Positions 1-3,874 of a stretch of 6,765 bases of DNA are shown here, piece by piece; position 1 is the stretch's first letter; every line of letters starts with the position of its first letter. The notes beneath the pieces were generated by a model, which did no database searches, was not told the origin of the DNA, and saw only the letters and a list, made by a program, of their open reading frames with translations. This DNA is from Anaerolineae bacterium. Its GTDB lineage: Bacteria; Chloroflexota; Anaerolineae; JAAYZQ01. A program made the translations under genes and the position numbers. The stretch lies in the NCBI GenBank assembly GCA_016926595.1, contig JAFGOG010000039.1:1-6765 (forward strand), given 5' to 3'.

Positions 1-347
1 GCTCTCCGCACCTCTTGGAGTAGATCGCCGACGGTAAATGGCCGCAGCAGGACCCTGGTAGGCGGCAGGCCCGCCTGGGTAAGCGTGGCGCGATCCATCG
101 CTCCGCCGCACAGGATCAGGGGAGCCCGGCCGGTCAACTGCAACAGGTCGTCGATCTGCCAGCCGGCGACTGCCTGTCCGTGCAGGTCTAGCACCGTCAG
201 CCGCGGCGGCTTGCCGCCGCGGATCAGGTAGGTCAGGGCGGTTTCGAACGCAGGTAGGGCCAACACCGAGTACCCCTCCTCCAGGAGCTGAGCGTAAACC
301 AGCCGCCGGAACTGCCGGTCAGCCGCGATCAGCAGAACGTCCTCCAC
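1..347 (-). CDS. Receiver-like (response-regulator fold) protein, N-terminal part, truncated by window edge
   Basis: My translation from a GTG at 347 gives 115 residues, open to the left edge, so the C-terminus is missing. The pattern fits a CheY-like receiver: a first hydrophobic strand ending in acidic D10 (VLLIAAD), a third strand with a candidate phospho-acceptor D54 (TVLDLHG), a fourth strand LILCGG near 77-82, and a last strand LLRPF around 100-104. In typical receivers the last strand carries an invariant lysine (KPF); here it is R102. The usual acidic pair is a single Asp, and the Thr/Ser switch position looks like Cys or Gly. It may therefore be a degenerate receiver that signals without normal phosphorylation. 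The output domain, if any, lies outside the window. The start is chosen because the promoter at 354-382 places +1 on this codon. Fold assignment is inference from pattern; function is unknown. Confidence 0.65.
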   Translation of the reverse strand, partial: MEDVLLIAADRQFRRLVYAQLLEEGYSVLALPAFETALTYLIRGGKPPRLTVLDLHGQAVAGWQIDDLLQLTGRAPLILCGGAMDRATLTQAGLPPTRVLLRPFTVGDLLQEVRR

Positions 348-353
348 ACCTCT

Positions 354-382
354 ATTGTAACACGTTCCTGCCCAAAATCCAA
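354..382 (-). promoter_or_regulatory. Sigma-70-like promoter of the receiver-like gene, predicting a leaderless mRNA
   Basis: Read on the minus strand, a -35 element TTGGAT (382-377, three of six consensus bases) is followed by a 17-nt spacer and a -10 element TACAAT (359-354, five of six). Counting seven bases past the -10 places +1 at about 347, which is the G of the GTG start codon. No Shine-Dalgarno is possible on such a transcript. The -35 abuts the base of the inverted repeat at 382-436. Confidence 0.6.
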
Positions 383-436
383 GACCCGTCAGGTTTTCAC
401 ATCGATCCCCGGGCGGGGACTGAACCTGGCGGGTCT
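382..436 (-). terminator. Long stem-loop between the GTPase gene and the receiver-like gene; possible terminator
   Basis: Bases 382-395 (AGACCCGTCAGGTT) and 423-436 (AACCTGGCGGGTCT) are inverted repeats, matching at 13 of 14 positions. Inside lies a second stem, TCCCC (406-410) with GGGGA (415-419), closing a four-base loop. Together they form one long hairpin with an asymmetric internal loop. It starts 8 bases past the GTPase stop codon, which suits an intrinsic terminator for the minus-strand operon. The T-rich tail there (TTGGATTTT, 382-374) is broken, so termination may be weak. The single mismatch is a G-U pair in a plus-strand RNA but an A-C mismatch in a minus-strand RNA. An alternative is a regulatory structure, since it touches the -35 of the next gene. 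Confidence 0.5.
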
Positions 437-444
437 GTTGTTCT

Positions 445-2232
445 TCACAGCTCCTCGATCCGGGAACGGATCTGGCCCAGCCCACCGCTGATCTGGGCCA
501 GCTCGCCCTCGACGCTGCCGAGTTTTTGCTGTTCAGAGCGGACAAAGCGGGTGTAGGGCGCGATCGCCTCGCGCAGCCGCTGCACGCTGCGGTTGAGCTC
601 TCGCTCGAACGCTTCGGTCATTGCTTCCATGAGCTGTTCGCGCAGCGTTTCGAGCTTGGCTTGCAGATCGGCCTTGGCCCGGCGTCGTTTGGCGGGGATG
701 ATCAACAGGCCGACGACGGCCAGCGTGCTGGCGGCCAATATGCCCGTAAAGTCGGCCAGGGCGGTATGGAGGACGAGGACCAATACCGCGCCCAGGCCGA
801 CGGCGCCAACCTCGACCAAGGCGGTGCCGGCCACGGCGTCACGCACGCCCTCGGCCAGTTGCCGGGCCTCGGCCTGGCGGTCGTATGACAAGACCACCTC
901 CTGGGCGGCGCGCCCGACCGAATCGAGCAGCGCCCGGCGGTTGTATTCAAAGGGGCCGCCGACCTGGCCGATGATCTTGTCGTCGCCTCTCAGGTCCCGC
1001 GCATCAGCTTCGGCCTGGAGCCTGACCCGGTGGCGGTCCAGGTATTCCAGGGTGGCCTGCCACTGGCGCAGGTCCTTTTCGACCAGCCAGTCGATCAGAT
1101 TTTGCACGTCGCGCTCGATCTCCTGGGGAGTGTCGACCACTACCTGCCGCTCAAACTCACCGCGGATCCGCTGGGTGTTGATCAGGTCCAGGACGCGGGC
1201 CACGCGCAGCGTCTCGTCAAAGTAGGTCATGCCCCGGCTGTTCATTGCCAGCAGCGCGTTCTCGACTTCGACCAGCCGGTAGCGGAAGTCGCGCTGCATG
1301 TCCTGGCGGTAGATGTCGAGCTGGCTCTCGATGTTGTCGATGGCCGTCACGTCCCTGGCCAGGAGGTCAAGCCGGCCGTGGGCCAGGTCCAGGTAACGGC
1401 CGGCCAGCCGTTCTCCTACCCCCAGCGGGTTCTGTAGCTTGAGCTGTACCCGGCTCTTTTCGTCGAGCGTTTTGAGGATGTAGGTCTCCAAGGCCTGGAA
1501 ACGGCTTGCAGCCCACTGGGCGTCGCGCTCGGCTCTGTTCTGGGCCAGCTTGGCCCGCAGCGCCAGCCGGGCCGATACGGGCAGGATCTCGGGCGCAAAG
1601 CCCAGCAGGGCCAAGGCATTCTGCCGGATATAGTCCACGACGTGGGCGACCTCCTGGTCCTCGATCAGGTCGATCTTGTTCAGGATAATGACCACTTTTT
1701 TGCCCCACTGGCGGATCTGCTCCATGAACGCCCGCTCGCTTTCGGTAAAGGGCCGGTCTACCGAGGTGACAAAGATGACCAAGTCGCTGCGGGGCACAAA
1801 GTTCTGGGTCAATTGCTCATGGCGGCGGATGATGGCGTTGGTGCCGGGCGTGTCGACGATGTTGATCTCTTGCAAAAAATCAGTAGGATAAGTGACCGCC
1901 AGCACCCCTTCCTCTTCCACCTCCCGGCCAGGGTCGGGACCGTAGCGCAGGATGTGGATCTGGCTGGTGGTGGGGGTTACCCCTTCCGGCAGAAAGCGGT
2001 CACCCAACAGGGCGTTGATAAAGGCCGACTTGCCGCTGTTGAACTCGCCGACGATCACCAGCAGGAAAAGCTCGTCGAGCTGGTGGAGCGATTTTGATAG
2101 AGTGGCCTGATCCTCAGGGGTGACCTCAAAGCCGGCCAGCACCAGTTGCAGGCGCTCCAGCCATCTTTTCTCTTCCTTGACCAGGTCCGACTGTTTGCGA
2201 CTAAGGATGTTTCGGAGCAATGGTTCCTCCAC
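445..2232 (-). CDS. Bacterial dynamin-like GTPase with C-terminal membrane segment
   Basis: A 595-residue dynamin-superfamily GTPase that probably binds and remodels membranes on the cytoplasmic side in a nucleotide-dependent way. All G motifs are visible: G1 GEFNSGKS (62-69), G2 threonines in TPTTSQ (86-91), G3 DTPG (127-130), G4 NKID (185-188) and a G5-like SAR (220-222). A long, charged, helical middle region (about 260-460) fits the dynamin stalk. A hydrophobic stretch at about 466-513 ends in the basic run KRRRAK and looks like a membrane hairpin or paddle, as in cyanobacterial BDLP. The last 75 residues are predicted coiled coil by eye. There is no signal peptide. The start is a GTG only 7 nt after the stop of the radical SAM gene, with no Shine-Dalgarno, so translational coupling is likely. 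The next in-frame methionine is M170, beyond the P-loop. The cellular role of this subfamily is not known. Confidence 0.88.
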   Translation of the reverse strand: MEEPLLRNILSRKQSDLVKEEKRWLERLQLVLAGFEVTPEDQATLSKSLHQLDELFLLVIVGEFNSGKSAFINALLGDRFLPEGVTPTTSQIHILRYGPDPGREVEEEGVLAVTYPTDFLQEINIVDTPGTNAIIRRHEQLTQNFVPRSDLVIFVTSVDRPFTESERAFMEQIRQWGKKVVIILNKIDLIEDQEVAHVVDYIRQNALALLGFAPEILPVSARLALRAKLAQNRAERDAQWAASRFQALETYILKTLDEKSRVQLKLQNPLGVGERLAGRYLDLAHGRLDLLARDVTAIDNIESQLDIYRQDMQRDFRYRLVEVENALLAMNSRGMTYFDETLRVARVLDLINTQRIRGEFERQVVVDTPQEIERDVQNLIDWLVEKDLRQWQATLEYLDRHRVRLQAEADARDLRGDDKIIGQVGGPFEYNRRALLDSVGRAAQEVVLSYDRQAEARQLAEGVRDAVAGTALVEVGAVGLGAVLVLVLHTALADFTGILAASTLAVVGLLIIPAKRRRAKADLQAKLETLREQLMEAMTEAFERELNRSVQRLREAIAPYTRFVRSEQQKLGSVEGELAQISGGLGQIRSRIEEL

Positions 2233-2239
2233 TTGAGTT

Positions 2240-3181
2240 CTAGATCCACACCAGCCGCAGGCGGCGCCCTTGGCGCTCGTCGAGGCGCAGCCCGGCCTCT
2301 TCGGCCAGGCGTACGGCCTCGGCGTACTCGCGGGCCGTGGGGCGCCGGTCGAGGGGCGGCAGGTCGTAAGCGCGGTAGCAGGGACGGTATTGGGCCATCA
2401 CGTTGATATACGTATTGGGCGATATTTGGTCGCGCAGAAAGCGGACGATCTGTCCAGTCCCCGCCAGGCCCTCGGGCAGGACCAGGTGGCGGACCAGCAG
2501 GCCGCGTTGGGCCACGCCCTGCGCGTCTACCGTCAGGTCACCCACCTGGCGGTGCATCTCCTTGACAGCGGCCTGGTTGACCGCCGCATAGTTGCCGACC
2601 TTGGACAGGCGTTGGCCGACGTCGGCGTCGGCGTATTTCATGTCGGGCATGTAGATATCGATCACGCCGTCGAGCAGAGCCAGCGTCTTGAGCGAGTCAT
2701 AGCCGCCGGTGTTGTACACCAGCGGCAGGCGCAGGCCGGCCTCGGCGGCGATCAGCAGCCCGGCCAGGATCTGGGGCGCGACGTGGCTGGGCGAGACCAG
2801 GTTGATGTTGTGGCAGCCCTGGGCCTGGAGGGCGAGCATCATCCGCGCCAGTTCTTCCGGCTCAACCTCGTCGCCCTCGCCCTCCTGGCTGATCTGGTAG
2901 TTCTGGCAGTACTGGCAGCGCAGATTGCACCAGGCGAAAAAGATGGTGCCCGACCCGCCGCTGCCGACCAGCGGCTCTTCCTCGCCAAAGTGGGGGCCGT
3001 AACTGGACACGACGGCCTGCTCCCCGGTGCGGCAGCCGGCGCCAGCGCTGCTCTCGCGGCGATTGACCCCGCATTCGCGGCCGCACAGGTCGCACGCCTC
3101 CAGCCGGGCATAAGCCGTGGCAACTCGCCGTTTCAGCTCTCCTGAGCGCAGCAGTCTTGGGTAGGCCGCTTCAAACGCCAT
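2240..3181 (-). CDS. Radical SAM protein, PflX-like (COG1313) family
   Basis: A 313-residue radical SAM enzyme. The motif CNLRCQYC holds C85, C89 and C92 (CxxxCxxC), which should bind the [4Fe-4S] cluster that cleaves S-adenosylmethionine. An N-terminal cysteine group, C30-C33-C37 (CDLCGREC) plus C50, is typical of the PflX/COG1313 family and could bind metal or a second cluster. The segments GCHNINLVSPSHV, LVYNTGGYDS and DIYMPDMKY, and a C-terminal YRPCYRA, also match that family as I know it. Relatives are labelled putative pyruvate formate-lyase activating enzymes, but no glycyl radical enzyme is present here, so the substrate is unknown. The ATG at 3181 is the first start after an in-frame TGA, preceded by a weak AGGG (3191-3188) at 6 nt. 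It lies 51 nt after the exonuclease gene and 7 nt before the GTPase gene, which suggests co-transcription. Confidence 0.88.
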   Translation of the reverse strand: MAFEAAYPRLLRSGELKRRVATAYARLEACDLCGRECGVNRRESSAGAGCRTGEQAVVSSYGPHFGEEEPLVGSGGSGTIFFAWCNLRCQYCQNYQISQEGEGDEVEPEELARMMLALQAQGCHNINLVSPSHVAPQILAGLLIAAEAGLRLPLVYNTGGYDSLKTLALLDGVIDIYMPDMKYADADVGQRLSKVGNYAAVNQAAVKEMHRQVGDLTVDAQGVAQRGLLVRHLVLPEGLAGTGQIVRFLRDQISPNTYINVMAQYRPCYRAYDLPPLDRRPTAREYAEAVRLAEEAGLRLDERQGRRLRLVWI

Positions 3182-3232
3182 GTTACGCCCTGCTCATGTC
3201 TGGCTTGCCAATTCGCCGATCCGCTGATTTGC

Positions 3233-3757
3233 TCACCAGCTCACCTGCACCATCTGGGGCCGGCGGTTGCGATCCTGGTACTTCAGGTGCTTGTTCTGCT
3301 GCCCATACTCGTACAGCCGCCGGGTGATCTCTACGTCCTGCTGGCAATAGTCCAGGATCTCCTGGATGCGGCCTTCCCTGTACCAGCGCACCGCCTGCAG
3401 GCCGTCGGCCGATTTGCTGACGCCCAACGTAGCCTTGGCGAGGTTGTCGAGACTGATCCGGAAGCCGAGCCGGCGGTAGATCTGATCCAGCATATCCACC
3501 GTCCGGGGAGGATCCAGTGGCCCATAAGCCCGCAGTACCTCATAGTCAAAACTGAGCAGGTTAAAGCCGACGACCAGGTCGGCGGCATGGATCTCAGCCA
3601 GCAGGTCGGCGACGCTCTCCTCGGTGTAATGGCGAAAGGTCCCTGTGGCGGTAGAGTAGGTGACCGCCGCGGCCAGGCCGAGAGCCCGGATGTTGTGCCG
3701 GCCCCCTACCTGGTCGAAGGTGCGCTGTGTTTCTACGTCAAAGAATAGGGTATTCAT
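3233..3757 (-). CDS. DEDDy-type RNase H-like exonuclease (YprB/MrfB-like, RNase_H_2 family)
   Basis: A 174-residue stand-alone nuclease domain, probably a metal-dependent 3'-5' exonuclease acting on DNA or RNA. Exo I is FDVET with D7 and E9. Exo II is VGFNLLSFDYEVL with N66 and D71. Exo III is YCQQD with Y137 and D141 in the YxxxD spacing of DEDDy enzymes. The segment TVDML (D88) and the helix SLDNLAKATLG are also typical of the family. B. subtilis YprB (MrfB) is a longer relative that works with helicase MrfA in mitomycin-damage repair; this version lacks the extra C-terminal region. An upstream extension to 3805 is open, but I reject it: the promoter (3765-3793) lies inside it and sets +1 at this ATG, and the extra residues precede the conserved first strand. 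It is divergent from the DinG gene and probably first in an operon with the radical SAM and GTPase genes. Confidence 0.85.
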   Translation of the reverse strand: MNTLFFDVETQRTFDQVGGRHNIRALGLAAAVTYSTATGTFRHYTEESVADLLAEIHAADLVVGFNLLSFDYEVLRAYGPLDPPRTVDMLDQIYRRLGFRISLDNLAKATLGVSKSADGLQAVRWYREGRIQEILDYCQQDVEITRRLYEYGQQNKHLKYQDRNRRPQMVQVSW

Positions 3758-3764
3758 GCCGTCC

Positions 3765-3793
3765 ATTCTATCACGAACCGACCGCTGGCGCAA
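3765..3793 (-). promoter_or_regulatory. Promoter of the exonuclease-led minus-strand operon, predicting a leaderless mRNA
   Basis: On the minus strand, TTGCGC (3793-3788) is separated by 17 nt from TAGAAT (3770-3765, five of six consensus bases). The expected +1 at about 3758 is within one base of the ATG at 3757, so the transcript would begin on its start codon. An ATG at 3766 overlaps the -10 and would lie upstream of the transcript. The -35 lies only 5 bp from the -35 of the divergent DinG promoter, so the two polymerase sites must compete or share a regulator. Confidence 0.6.
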
Positions 3794-3798
3794 GCTGT

Positions 3799-3827
3799 TT
3801 GCCATTTCCCACCATTTGGGGTATAAT
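3799..3827 (+). promoter_or_regulatory. Promoter of the DinG-family gene
   Basis: TTGCCA (3799-3804, five of six) is spaced 17 nt from a perfect TATAAT (3822-3827). The predicted +1 is near 3834, giving a leader of about 41 nt before the ATG at 3875. This is the best promoter in the window. I saw no LexA box of the GAAC-N4-GTTC or CTGT-N8-ACAG type around it, so SOS control is not supported. The spacer holds a direct repeat CCATTT (3802-3807 and 3812-3817), 10 bp apart. Confidence 0.75.
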
Positions 3828-3836
3828 CTCGCCGTC

Positions 3837-3869
3837 AGGAGAGGGAAGGAGCCACTCCTCTAGAAAGAG
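3837..3869 (+). promoter_or_regulatory. Purine-rich leader of the DinG gene with small hairpin and weak ribosome binding site
   Basis: Two AGGAG motifs (3837-3841 and 3847-3851) resemble Shine-Dalgarno sites but lie 33 and 23 nt before the ATG, with no nearer start codon. The second can pair with CTCCT (3855-3859) over a three-base loop. AGAGG (3840-3844) can instead pair with CCTCT (3857-3861), so two foldings compete. The likely functional site is the weaker GAAAGAG (3863-3869), five bases before the start codon. A regulatory role for the hairpin is speculative. Confidence 0.35.
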
Positions 3870-3874
3870 CAGCG

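Noticed and set aside
2270..3145. Plus-strand open frame of 291 codons opposite the radical SAM gene
   Set aside because: It is an exact antisense shadow of a gene with clear catalytic motifs; its composition is Ala/Gly/Val/Gln-rich and low in recognisable motifs, as expected for a GC-rich complement frame.
2240..3181. Specific call as pyruvate formate-lyase activating enzyme
   Set aside because: The family resembles PflA only at the radical SAM core; there is no glycyl radical enzyme nearby and the N-terminal cysteine set differs, so the substrate cannot be assigned.
3758..3805. N-terminal extension of the minus-strand exonuclease
   Set aside because: The promoter lies within it, and the conserved first strand starts immediately after the ATG at 3757.
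3758..3874. Possible SOS (LexA) box in the divergent promoter region
   Set aside because: A GAAC at 3774-3777 (plus strand cgaacc) has no GTTC partner at the right distance, and CTGTTT at 3795-3800 lacks its matching half.
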